Assembly: GCA_002324875.1 (NCBI GenBank)
Contig: NTJG01000007.1
Coordinates: 62,001 to 126,000 of the forward strand
Direction: 5' to 3'
Length of the DNA: 64,000 nt
Origin: Lysobacteraceae bacterium NML93-0793
GTDB lineage: Bacteria; Pseudomonadota; Gammaproteobacteria; Xanthomonadales; Xanthomonadaceae
The notes under the pieces were generated by a model. That model did not search any database and was not told the origin of the DNA. It worked only from the letters and a program-made list of their open reading frames with translations. Positions 37,364 to 45,401 of the stretch are shown in pieces (within the stretch, counting starts at the first letter, position 1; every line of letters starts with the position of its first letter). The position numbers and the translations under genes were made by a program.

Positions 37364-37471
37364 GAGGAAACTCCGTGTCGCTTGGATCGAGGGGACCGGG
37401 CAGGCCCGGTATGGAACGGCTATTTTAGCCTTCCCGGGCGCGAAGGCGCTCGTCGCACGACTGGAAAGCGC

Positions 37472-38293
37472 ATGTCCGCCACGCGTCCCGTGTTCTATGT
37501 CTCCGATGGCACCGGTATCACTGCCGAGACCATCGGCCACAGCCTGCTGACGCAATTCAGCGGCACGCAGTTCAGCACCAACCGCATTCCGTTCGTCGAC
37601 AGCATCGAACGCGCACGCGAGGTGGCCGCCCTGATCCGGGCGCGCGGCGAAGCGATGGAGGTGCGGCCGATCGTGGTGAGTTCCTGCGTCGATCCGAACC
37701 TGGCGCTGGCTCTGGGCGAGAGCGGGGCACTGGTGCTCGACGTGTTCGCACCGTTCATCGAGCCGCTGGAGCGTGAGTTGCTGGAGACGCGCGAGTCGCG
37801 GGTGGGTCGCGCGCACGGCATGGTGGATTTCGACACCTACCACCGCCGCATCAACGCGATGAATTTCGCGCTTACCCACGACGACGGCATGTCGGTGGAC
37901 TACGACGAAGCCGATGTGATCCTCGTCGCCGTGTCGCGTGCGGGCAAGACGCCGACCTGCGTGTATCTGGCGCTGCATCACGGCGTGCGCGCGGCGAACT
38001 ATCCGCTGACCGAAGAGGACCTGGAGCACGACCGGCTGCCGCCGCGGCTTCGGGCGCATCGCAGCAAGCTCTTCGGACTGACGATCGATCCGGTGCGCCT
38101 TGCGCAGATCCGCCAGGAGCGGCGGCCGAACTCGCGCTACGCGAAGCTCGAAACCTGCAAGAGCGAGGTCGTGGCGGCCGAAGCACTGTTCCGCGCCGAG
38201 CGCATTCCGGTGCTGAGCACCACGCATACCTCGATCGAGGAGATCTCCAGCAAGGTGATGTCGACGCTGGGCATCGAGCGCGTGATGTACTGA
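37472..38293 (+). CDS. ppsR: PEP synthase regulatory kinase/phosphorylase
   Basis: This 273-aa DUF299 protein switches PpsA off and on by ADP-dependent phosphorylation and Pi-dependent dephosphorylation of a threonine next to the catalytic histidine. Visible motifs are [19 protein letters not shown] at the N-terminus and a P-loop-like [14 protein letters not shown] near residue 155. The start at 37472 gives the standard N-terminus. It is divergent from ppsA, as in other proteobacteria, which supports both assignments. Confidence 0.93.
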   Translation: MSATRPVFYVSDGTGITAETIGHSLLTQFSGTQFSTNRIPFVDSIERAREVAALIRARGEAMEVRPIVVSSCVDPNLALALGESGALVLDVFAPFIEPLERELLETRESRVGRAHGMVDFDTYHRRINAMNFALTHDDGMSVDYDEADVILVAVSRAGKTPTCVYLALHHGVRAANYPLTEEDLEHDRLPPRLRAHRSKLFGLTIDPVRLAQIRQERRPNSRYAKLETCKSEVVAAEALFRAERIPVLSTTHTSIEEISSKVMSTLGIERVMY

Positions 38294-38377
38294 GCCGCCG
38301 CGCCGGCCATCGTGGCCGCGGTGGTCAGGGTGCGTCAATGTCTGCCGGGTTCACCTGCCGCGCGGTAGCATCGATCC

Positions 38378-38884
38378 ATGCAGAACGTAATGACACGCCG
38401 GCCGCGACTTCCCGCCCTGGGACGGTTCGGCTGGCTGATGGCGCTGTATGCGGAAAACCACGGGCGCCTGGTGCGCTTGTTCGATCCCGGGCACCTCGCG
38501 CCGGGGCAGTACCTGTCGCAGGTGGAGGGCGCGCTGTCGGTGCGCCTCGACGTGCTCGCCCAGCATGCCTACACCACCGAACTGCGATTGAGCTACACGA
38601 TGCTCGACCCGGCCACCGGGGAGCCGGATCCGTCCGCCTACCTGCGTTTGTATCGCGACGCCGGTCAGGTGGAAGCCACGCATTGCTATGTGGGACGACG
38701 CTGGCAGGACGTGATCGGCATGTTTCCGCCGCCGTCGGAAGTGGTGGATCACCGCACGCGGATGAACACCTTCCTCGGCAAGTGGCTGCAGTATCTCCAC
38801 GACCAGGGGCATGGGCTTGCAACCTTGCGTCGAAATCCGGATGATGCGCGCCTCGATCGCAACGAGGCCGGCGCCACCGGCTGA
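38378..38884 (+). CDS. DUF1249 family protein
   Basis: This 168-aa cytoplasmic protein shows the DUF1249 pattern: an N-terminal LMALYAENHGRLVRLF, a central ELRLSYTMLDPAT, LRLYRDAGQVEATHC, and a C-terminal NTFLGKWLQYLHDQGH. Its molecular role is unknown. In gammaproteobacteria the family lies near nucleotide-second-messenger genes, but no such partner is seen here. The start is ATG 38378; an internal ATG five codons later is possible. It stands 84 bp after ppsR on the same strand. Confidence 0.88.
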   Translation: MQNVMTRRPRLPALGRFGWLMALYAENHGRLVRLFDPGHLAPGQYLSQVEGALSVRLDVLAQHAYTTELRLSYTMLDPATGEPDPSAYLRLYRDAGQVEATHCYVGRRWQDVIGMFPPPSEVVDHRTRMNTFLGKWLQYLHDQGHGLATLRRNPDDARLDRNEAGATG

Positions 38885-38978
38885 CACGTTCTCCGGAACG
38901 GACGCAGCGGACGAAGGAAGTGCGAAATTCTGTTGACGTTGCCGATACGGAACACTACAATTTCGCGCTCCCAAACGT

Positions 38979-39054
38979 GGGGCCATAGCTCAGCTGGGAG
39001 AGCGCCTGCATGGCATGCAGGAGGTCGGCGGTTCGATCCCGCCTGGCTCCACCA
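38979..39054 (+). tRNA. tRNA-Ala (GGC)
   Basis: This 76-nt cloverleaf has acceptor stem GGGGCCA/TGGCTCC with encoded CCA. The anticodon arm is CCTGC-ATGGCAT-GCAGG with anticodon GGC, reading GCC codons. The T arm contains GGTTCGATCC. Confidence 0.97.
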
Positions 39055-39112
39055 CAATTTGTCCGATGGTCGTAACGGCCTGATCATCGGAATGACGCAA
39101 GACGGTTTCTGC

Positions 39113-39188
39113 GTCCCCATCGTCTAGAGGCCTAGGACACCACCCTTTCACGGTGGACACCGGGGTTCGAATCCCCGTGGGGACGCCA
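39113..39188 (+). tRNA. tRNA-Glu (TTC)
   Basis: This 76-nt cloverleaf has acceptor stem GTCCCCA/TGGGGAC, discriminator G and encoded CCA. The anticodon arm is CCACC-CTTTCAC-GGTGG with anticodon TTC, reading GAA/GAG. It lies 58 bp after tRNA-Ala in the same orientation, probably one transcript ended by the next hairpin. Confidence 0.97.
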
Positions 39189-39201
39189 CTTTTCACGCAA
39201 G

Positions 39202-39229
39202 CGGGCAGCTCGGAAGAGCTGCCCGTTTT
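39202..39229 (+). terminator. Rho-independent terminator of the tRNA operon
   Basis: A perfect 10-bp stem CGGGCAGCTC/GAGCTGCCCG with a GGAA tetraloop is followed by TTTT. It lies 14 bp after tRNA-Glu. Confidence 0.92.
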
Positions 39230-39730
39230 GCGTTGGGCGCGTCTCGGGAACGCGGAGTCCGCAGCGGCGTTGCGGCGTGTTGGACGCCTGGGCGGTACCA
39301 GCGCTGTCGTCGTCGGCCATCGATGGCCGGAGTGTTCGATCCGTTCGCGAGGTACGCACGGTCCCGTGTGCCTTCGAGGCGCCCGGACGTGATATCTGGC
39401 GCTGCGACCGCATTCCTCGCGCGCGAGCGCGTTCGTCCAGAGATGGCGTGATGCGCAGCGCTCGGCACGCATCACGAGATGACGTGTTGCCGAGCACGCA
39501 GCGTTCGATCTGACTCAATGCGCCTGTAGGAATGCGCGCGCGACGACTGCTGCGGCGAAGCCATCGCATATGCCCGATTCGAAGCCCGGCTCTTCTGCAG
39601 GCGCCCGCTCGATCGCGATCCGCCCCGACGCAACCTCGCCCTAGCGCGCACCCGCCGAGAGGGCGGGGCGCCTGGATGAAGCGTTCGCGCGAATCATTGC
39701 TGATCCGTACGTGGCACTACGTACGTCCAA
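39230..39730. other. Intergenic, no gene seen
   Basis: This gap of about 500 bp separates the tRNA terminator from the dcp promoter. Short frames exist but none has family features. A small inverted pair TACGTGGCACTACGTACG lies near 39708-39724. Confidence 0.4.
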
Positions 39731-39739
39731 TGTTATAAA
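39731..39739 (+). promoter_or_regulatory. Extended -10 element of dcp
   Basis: TGTTATAAA (TG-n-TATAAA) lies 74 bp before the dcp start in otherwise GC-rich DNA. The -35 region is weak, as allowed for extended -10 promoters. Confidence 0.45.
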
Positions 39740-39812
39740 TTCACAGGAATAGCCTTCGGTCCGGCGCTGTCGGATCGATGCCACCCGTGACGTCCAGCTT
39801 CGGAGCAACAAC

Positions 39813-41939
39813 ATGGTTCTACGTGCGTGTCTTCTGTCCACCGCGATCGCGGCGACGCTTCTGACCACCAGTCTGCCGAGCGCGGCGCAAAGCGCCGAAA
39901 CCCGCGCAGAGCAGAGCGCCAATCCGCTGACCGCGGCGTGGAACACGCCCGATGGCGTGCCGCCGTACGACCGCATCCGCCCGGAGCATTACGAGCCGGC
40001 ATTCGATCTGGCCATCGCCGAGGCACGCGCGGAGAGCCAGCGCATCGCCAACGACCCGGCGGCGCCGACGTTCGAGAACACGATCGAAGCGATGGAGCGG
40101 GCGGGGCGGCAGTTGTCCCGGGTGTCGAGCACCTTCTTCACCGTGGCCTCGGCCGACGCGACGCCGGCCAACCAGGCGATCCAGAAGAACGTGGCGCCGA
40201 AACTGGCGCGTCTCTCGAACGAGATGATGCTCGACCAGAACCTGTTCCAGCGCGTGGACGCGCTCTACAAGACGCGCGCGGATCTCGGCCTGACGGCCGA
40301 GCAGACGCGCCTGCTCGAGCAGACCCACAAGCGCTTCGTGCGCGCGGGTGCTGCGCTCTCGCCAGATGCCCGCACGCGTGTGGCGGCGATCAACGAGGAA
40401 CTGGCGAATCTGGGCGTGGCCTTCGGCCAGAAGCTGCTGGCCGACCAGAAGGCCAATGACGTCTTCCTGAGCGAGGCCGAGGTGGAGGGCCTGCCGGCCG
40501 ATCAGCGCAGCGCGGCGGCCGCGGCCGCGAGCGCCGCGGGACAGCCGGGTGCCTTCCTGTTTCCGGCGACGCGTTCGTCGGCCGAGCCGTTCCTGACGGC
40601 CGCACCGAACCGCGATGCGCGCGAGAAGATCTGGCGCGCCTTCACCTACCGCGGCGACAACGACAACGCCAACAACACCAGCGAGGAAATCAAGCGCCTG
40701 GTGGAACTGCGGATCGAGCGCGCCGAACTGATGGGCGCGGCGAGCCACGCGGACTTCGTGCTCGAGGATTCGATGGCCAAGACCACCGATGCCGCGATGG
40801 AGCTGCTGATGGCGGTCTACCAGCCGGCGCTGGTGCGTGCGCAGGAAGAGCTGCGCGACATCGAAGCGTTGGCCGCGAAGGACGGCATCACCGATGTCCA
40901 GCCCTGGGACTGGCGTTACTACGCCGAGCAGGTGCGCCGCGAGCGCTTCGCGCTGGACGAGGCCGAGGTCAAGCAGTACATGCCGCTGGACGGCATCGTC
41001 GACGCGATGTTCGAGACCACGCAGAAGCTGTTCGGCCTGACCGCGCACGAGCGCACGGACATTCCGGTGTATGCGGACGGTGTGCGCGTGTTCGAGATCC
41101 GTGAGGCGGACGGCAGCAAGATCGGTCTGTTCTACGCCGACTGGTTCGCACGGCCCACGAAGCGCCCGGGTGCCTGGATGAACAGCATCCGCGTGCCCAA
41201 TGGCTTGCTCGGCGACACGCCGATCGTCGTCAACAACCAGAACATCACGCCGCCTGCGCGCGGTGAGCGGGCACTGATCTCGCTGGACGAGGCGCAGACC
41301 TTGTTCCACGAGTTCGGCCACGGTCTGCACGGCCTGCTGTCGACGGCGCGCTATCCGAGCCTGTCGGGCACGGCGGTTCCGCGTGACTTCGTCGAGTTCC
41401 CGTCCCAGGTGTACGAGCACTGGATCACCGAGCCGACGATTCTGCGCGCGCATGCCCGCAACGCCGCCGGCGAGCAGATGCCCGAGCCGATGCTCGAGGC
41501 GCTGCTCAAGGCGCAGACCTTCAACCAGGGCTTCCTGACCGTGCAGCAGCTGTCGTCGGCGATTCTGGACATGCGCCTGCACCAGATGACCGAGCTGCCG
41601 CAAGACTTCGACGCGCGTACGTGGGAGGCGGCGCAGCTGCGCGAGCTGGGCGTGCCGGAGGAAATCGGCATGCGTCACCGCCTGCCGCATTTCAGCCACA
41701 TCTTCGACGGTGGCTACTCGGCCAGCTATTACGCCTACACCTGGGCCGAGGCGATGGACGCCGACGGCTTCGACGCGTTCAAGGAAGCCGGCAACGTCTT
41801 CGACCCGGAGCTCTCCGCCAAGCTGCGCCGTGAAGTCTACGAAGTCGGCAACACCCGCGACCCGGCTGAAAGCTACCGTGCGTTCCGCGGTCGCATGCCG
41901 ACCGCCGACGCGCTGCTGCGCAACCGCGGCCTGAAGTGA
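39813..41939 (+). CDS. dcp: M3-family peptidyl-dipeptidase Dcp
   Basis: This 708-aa zinc metallopeptidase removes C-terminal dipeptides from oligopeptides. The active site HEFGHGLH has H499, E500 and H503, with a downstream glutamate as third ligand. Unlike cytoplasmic Dcp, this protein has a clear signal peptide (residues 1 to about 26, LLTTSLPSAAQSAE), so it is probably periplasmic. The C-terminal GGYSASYYAYTWAEAMDAD is the family substrate-binding segment. It is monocistronic, with an extended -10 upstream and a strong hairpin after the stop. Confidence 0.93.
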   Translation: MVLRACLLSTAIAATLLTTSLPSAAQSAETRAEQSANPLTAAWNTPDGVPPYDRIRPEHYEPAFDLAIAEARAESQRIANDPAAPTFENTIEAMERAGRQLSRVSSTFFTVASADATPANQAIQKNVAPKLARLSNEMMLDQNLFQRVDALYKTRADLGLTAEQTRLLEQTHKRFVRAGAALSPDARTRVAAINEELANLGVAFGQKLLADQKANDVFLSEAEVEGLPADQRSAAAAAASAAGQPGAFLFPATRSSAEPFLTAAPNRDAREKIWRAFTYRGDNDNANNTSEEIKRLVELRIERAELMGAASHADFVLEDSMAKTTDAAMELLMAVYQPALVRAQEELRDIEALAAKDGITDVQPWDWRYYAEQVRRERFALDEAEVKQYMPLDGIVDAMFETTQKLFGLTAHERTDIPVYADGVRVFEIREADGSKIGLFYADWFARPTKRPGAWMNSIRVPNGLLGDTPIVVNNQNITPPARGERALISLDEAQTLFHEFGHGLHGLLSTARYPSLSGTAVPRDFVEFPSQVYEHWITEPTILRAHARNAAGEQMPEPMLEALLKAQTFNQGFLTVQQLSSAILDMRLHQMTELPQDFDARTWEAAQLRELGVPEEIGMRHRLPHFSHIFDGGYSASYYAYTWAEAMDADGFDAFKEAGNVFDPELSAKLRREVYEVGNTRDPAESYRAFRGRMPTADALLRNRGLK

Positions 41940-41991
41940 TCCGGTTCCTGCCTCGCGGTTCTTGATCGCGATGCAGGGCAGGGTGACCTCG

Positions 41992-42027
41992 CAAGGGCGA
42001 TACGCCAGGCGCGTATCGCCCTTGTTG
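41992..42027 (+). terminator. dcp terminator
   Basis: A perfect 14-bp stem CAAGGGCGATACGC/GCGTATCGCCCTTG with a 5-nt loop lies 52 bp after the dcp stop, followed by TTG. Confidence 0.85.
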
Positions 42028-43202
42028 CGTTCTGCGATGCAGCCGCGATCCGGACGCCCCGATCCCCGTCATCGAGGCGGGTCGGCGCCGGCAGGCGGCG
42101 CGCACAGCGCGATCAATGCACGCGTTCCGGAGTCGGCGCCCGTCTCGGCTGCAGGCGCCGGCCGGAGGGCGGCATGCAAGCGACCCGGTCCATGGGTTGC
42201 TGGTCGTCGATGCCATCCAGAGCGCTGCATTGTGACCGGCATGCAACGGAGTTCTTGGGAGTCGATCGAGCCGATGGCGCCAACTCCGATCAACCGCGCT
42301 GCGATCACCGCGTCGCCTCACTGGCGGCGTCACCGCGCCGGCCGCGACGGCCGACAACAGAAGCAACGCCTCGGCGCGCGCGGCTCCCAGTACGCATTGC
42401 ACAAGCGCGAGAGTTCACCGTCGTTCGTGCTCACGGGCTGGGTGGCGCATCGCACGGGCAAGATTCCAAGTTCGGCGAGGGCCAAGACGCCGATGGTCAC
42501 ACGCTCTGTGTTTTACATAATGTACATTATGCGAAGTTATGGCCGCTTCCGAGGCGTGGTTATCGCGGCCGCGAGCAGCTGGCTGTCAGCACCAATCCTC
42601 CGCAGCAGGACCTCTCATCGCGTGTCACCCCATCTCGTCGATCAGACCGGTCAGCTTGAGCGTGGAACTGGTTTCAGCCGTCTCCCGAGAGTGTTCGAAG
42701 ATTGCCGGGCACCTGGCACAGTCACCAATCCGTAAGTCTGCAAGACTTCTACGGACGATTGGCGTCCGACCACAACCGAAACTCCGAGACGTCTCGCCCC
42801 GATGGGCACCGCACTCTTAAGTGCCCTGCGCACGCACTAATCGTGTACATCTCACGCACCCAGGCGTGTACCCCAAAGTCTCCAACGCACAAACGTGTGT
42901 ACACATTTGCGACTTCCGCAGTTTTGGGTGTCCACTAATCCCGGAGTCGTGATCCGGACGGTTTGCTGACGCCGGATGTTTGCCGCGCTAATGAGTGCTG
43001 CGAGTCAGATTTCGAGCTGGTAGAAGCTCCTTCGGCCTCCGACTCGGCTACGACGAGATCCATCTCGCGCGAGGCCAAGCGTCAGATCTTGATCAAGCCG
43101 ATCCTATTGGTCCCACAGGTTCTTGTCCCCCCGGATCAGACCGGCAACGCAGTCCAAGGCAGAATGTGGGGGGCTGCGCGTCTTGGCGCGACGAGCCGAG
43201 CT
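42028..43202. other. 1.2-kb region without a convincing gene
   Basis: Frames here lack family features and composition varies. It becomes AT-richer around 42500-42540 and 42840-42930. It contains the dif-like palindrome at 42510-42537 and an imperfect hairpin at about 42726-42766 (CCAATCCGTAAGTCT.../...CGATTGG). The remains of a mobile element begin at its right edge. Confidence 0.5.
42510..42537 (-). other. dif-like / XerCD-type recombination site
   Basis: On the minus strand the 28-mer consists of ACTTCGCATAA, central TGTACA and TTATGTAAAAC. It contains the 16-bp perfect palindrome CATAATGTACATTATG. From memory it agrees with the E. coli dif 28-mer at 22 positions, with the inner parts of both arms conserved. 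It could be the chromosomal dif, a site used by an Xer-exploiting element, or a recombinase site related to the AT-rich palindromes at 32254 and 44226. Confidence 0.45.
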
Positions 43203-44133
43203 TTAGGGCTGGGCCGACTCCTTCTCCTTCTTCTTCGCAGGTTTGCGCGCCTTCGCGGTGGGAGATCGTTGTCGCCACGCCGCTTCCAGCGCTGCTGGCA
43301 GATCATTGAGCTTCGCGAGTTGCTGCTCTAGAGCGTCGGCACGTGCCCGCTGGACACCCGCTTCCCGACGCGCCTCAACGGCCTCCGCTCTTGCCCGCTC
43401 GGCGCTCTGAGACGATGATCTTTCAGCAGATGCGTGTGCACGATTGGTGGCTGCTATCTGGCTTCTCAATTCTTTGGCCTCTTGGCGAGCGAGATCGACT
43501 TCGCGGTGAGCACGATCCTCGACTGCACGAACGTGCTGCGCCAAGCCTTCGCGCTCCGCCCGAGCCTCTTCAGCCACGGCTTGTAAGCGATTCTCAGCTG
43601 TTTGGCGGGCGACTTCAGCGTCTGACGCTCTTTTGAGCGCGGCATTCCGCTGACACTCCTGTTCTTTGATCTTTCCTTCAAGCTGGCTGACCAAGCGCTG
43701 CATTTCGATCGTTCGGGCAGTCGCCAGACGTTCGGATTGGGAAGCCTGTGCTGCCGCGCTGCGCAAGGACACCGCTTCGGCGGCAAATCCTTCGCGCTCT
43801 TGACTCAACGCCTGTTGAGCGTTCTGCAGGTCGGCCTGTTGGAGGGCAAAGCCGTTCTCGGCTTCAGACCGGGCATGCTTGAGAGCCAGCCCCCACCACT
43901 CCCCCGCCAGCTTGGCAAACAGCCTCAGGTGCCTCGGGCGCCGAGAGGCTGCGCTGATGAGTGTCCAGCCGTGCACCAAGCCCACGCCACCAAGTCTCCA
44001 GCCATCGCGTGACAGTGTTCGGGGACCCGGTGCCCAGGTGCGAGCGAATGCGCTCGACGGTAGGTCGCTCTCCGGTGCCGACGATCTCGTCAGCAGCCAT
44101 GTGAACGTCGGATTCGGTGATGCCTCGAGCCAT
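43203..44133 (-). pseudogene. KfrA/TnpT-like gene with a single-base frameshift
   Basis: The N-terminal part (from ATG 44133) has the KfrA DNA-binding domain (MARGITESDVHMAADEIV, then GSPNTVTRWLETWWRGLG). The C-terminal part, in another frame, has a long coiled coil and a lysine-rich tail (AKKKEKESAQP). Translation switches frame at the T-run (A-run 43917-43919 on the plus strand). Removing one base joins ...SAPEAPEAV to AKLAGEWWGLALKHAR, the expected family continuation. The total length of 931 nt fits one extra base. It is divergent from the recombinase at 44238, the tnpT/tnpS arrangement of Tn4651-like elements. A sequencing error is the alternative. Confidence 0.75.
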
Positions 44134-44214
44134 GGAAGTGCCTCCTACGCGGCCGCCCTACTCTGTTGATTGTGTACTCGCGATAAGTGATGATTATCGC
44201 TAGTAGACGCTCTA

Positions 44215-44243
44215 TTTCATAGCATATATTACATAATATGAAA
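44215..44243. promoter_or_regulatory. Divergent AT-rich palindromic site, possible res core
   Basis: TTTCATA (44215-44221) and TATGAAA (44237-44243) form outer arms. ATATTA-CA-TAATAT (44226-44239) is a nested perfect palindrome. It sits between the divergent kfrA/tnpT-like gene and the recombinase, where Tn4651-type elements place their res site and promoters. The recombinase ATG lies inside the right arm. Confidence 0.55.
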
Positions 44244-45317
44244 CGAAATAACACATTGCCGGCCAACACAGCGACGGTCACCAGCCTTGTGCTGCCAGAA
44301 CAACTGGCCCACCATGCCGCCGATGCGGTTCGCGAATTGCTCGCCGAAGCGGCCGCTGCCAACACGACGCGCAGCTATGCGACCGCCCTACGCTACTGGG
44401 CTGGCTGGCACCAAGGTCGTTACGGCATCGAATTGGCGCTGCCTGTCAGCGAGGCTGTGGTGATCCAGTTCCTGGTCGATCACATCCAGCGCAAAAACAA
44501 GGCCGGTCTGGTCAGCGAACTGCCTTCCGCGCTAGATCAGGCACTGGTGGCCGCTGGCCTCAAGGCCAAGGTCGGGCCGCTCAAGCTCTCGACCGTGGTC
44601 CAACGCGTGGCCGTCCTGTCCACAGCACACAAGCTCAAGCGCCTGGCCAACCCCTGTGAGCTGCCCAGTGTCAGGACGCTTCTAAGCCGAGCCCGACGTG
44701 CTGCGGTCAAACGTGGCGAGCGACCCACCAAGAAGACCGCCATCACGCGTGCAGAGCTCGAGGCCATGCTGGCCACCTGTGACGATAGCCTTGAAGGCCT
44801 GCGTGACCGCGCCCTGCTCTGCTTTGGGTTCGCCAGCGGTGGGCGCCGGCGTAGCGAGATCGCAGCGGCCGACATGCGTGACCTGCGCAAGGTTGGAGAT
44901 GACGGCTATATCTATCGGCTGGAGTACTCGAAGACCCAGCAGGCTGGGGCGAAAGCGGATTCGACGCCGGACAAGCCGATCCTGGGGCGCAGCGCTGAGG
45001 CGCTCTCGACTTGGCTTGAAGCGGCAGAGATTCGTGAGGGAGCGATCTTCCGGCGGATCTGGAAGGATCGAGTTGGCCCTGCCCTGCTCCCTGGCTCGGT
45101 GGCGTCGATCGTGAAGCGCCGTGCCCGTCTGGCCGGGTTGGAAGGCGACTTCGGGGCGCACAGCCTACGATCGGGGTTTGTGACCGAGGCCGGCAAGCAA
45201 GGCGTCCCACTCCCCGCCGTGATGGCGATGACCGAGCATCGTTCCGTGGCGAGCGTGATTGGGTATTTTCAAGCAGGTGCAGCAGAGGACAATCCGGCAG
45301 GCCGTCTTCTCAAATAG
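44238..45317 (+). CDS. Tyrosine recombinase, TnpS-like
   Basis: This 359-aa site-specific recombinase has a core-binding domain (residues about 30-130) and a catalytic domain. The latter has Arg in GGRRRSEIA (about 202), H-x-x-R in GAHSLRSGF (about 306-309), His in MTEHRSV and nucleophile Tyr in VIGYFQAG (about 341). It appears intact. Its divergence from a KfrA/TnpT-like gene across a palindrome matches the cointegrate-resolution module of Tn4651-like transposons. No transposase or matching inverted repeat is seen nearby, so the module is a remnant or has been recruited by the defence-like genes that follow. Confidence 0.85.
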   Translation: MKRNNTLPANTATVTSLVLPEQLAHHAADAVRELLAEAAAANTTRSYATALRYWAGWHQGRYGIELALPVSEAVVIQFLVDHIQRKNKAGLVSELPSALDQALVAAGLKAKVGPLKLSTVVQRVAVLSTAHKLKRLANPCELPSVRTLLSRARRAAVKRGERPTKKTAITRAELEAMLATCDDSLEGLRDRALLCFGFASGGRRRSEIAAADMRDLRKVGDDGYIYRLEYSKTQQAGAKADSTPDKPILGRSAEALSTWLEAAEIREGAIFRRIWKDRVGPALLPGSVASIVKRRARLAGLEGDFGAHSLRSGFVTEAGKQGVPLPAVMAMTEHRSVASVIGYFQAGAAEDNPAGRLLK

Positions 45318-45401
45318 GGCCATCGCGCCCCAATGGCTGCCGACTCGGAATCGTGGCCTTCCGGCGTGCACCATTATCTGACTAAGTTCTGAGCTGATCC
45401 A

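Noticed and set aside
37364-38338. N-terminal extension of the ppsA frame by about 325 codons
   Set aside because: It lies wholly opposite ppsR, has no PpsA homology, and a TTG start with a ribosome site at 37363 gives the standard N-terminus.
42520-42540. A loxP-like arm: TACATTATGCGAAGTTAT differs from part of loxP at one base
   Set aside because: The second loxP arm is missing. The palindromic core and arm layout fit a dif/Xer-type or TnpT-type site better, so the match is probably chance.
42726-42766. An imperfect hairpin that could suggest an integron attC site
   Set aside because: The paired core motifs of attC (RYYYAAC and GTTRRRY) are not present and no cassette or integrase of the IntI type is nearby.
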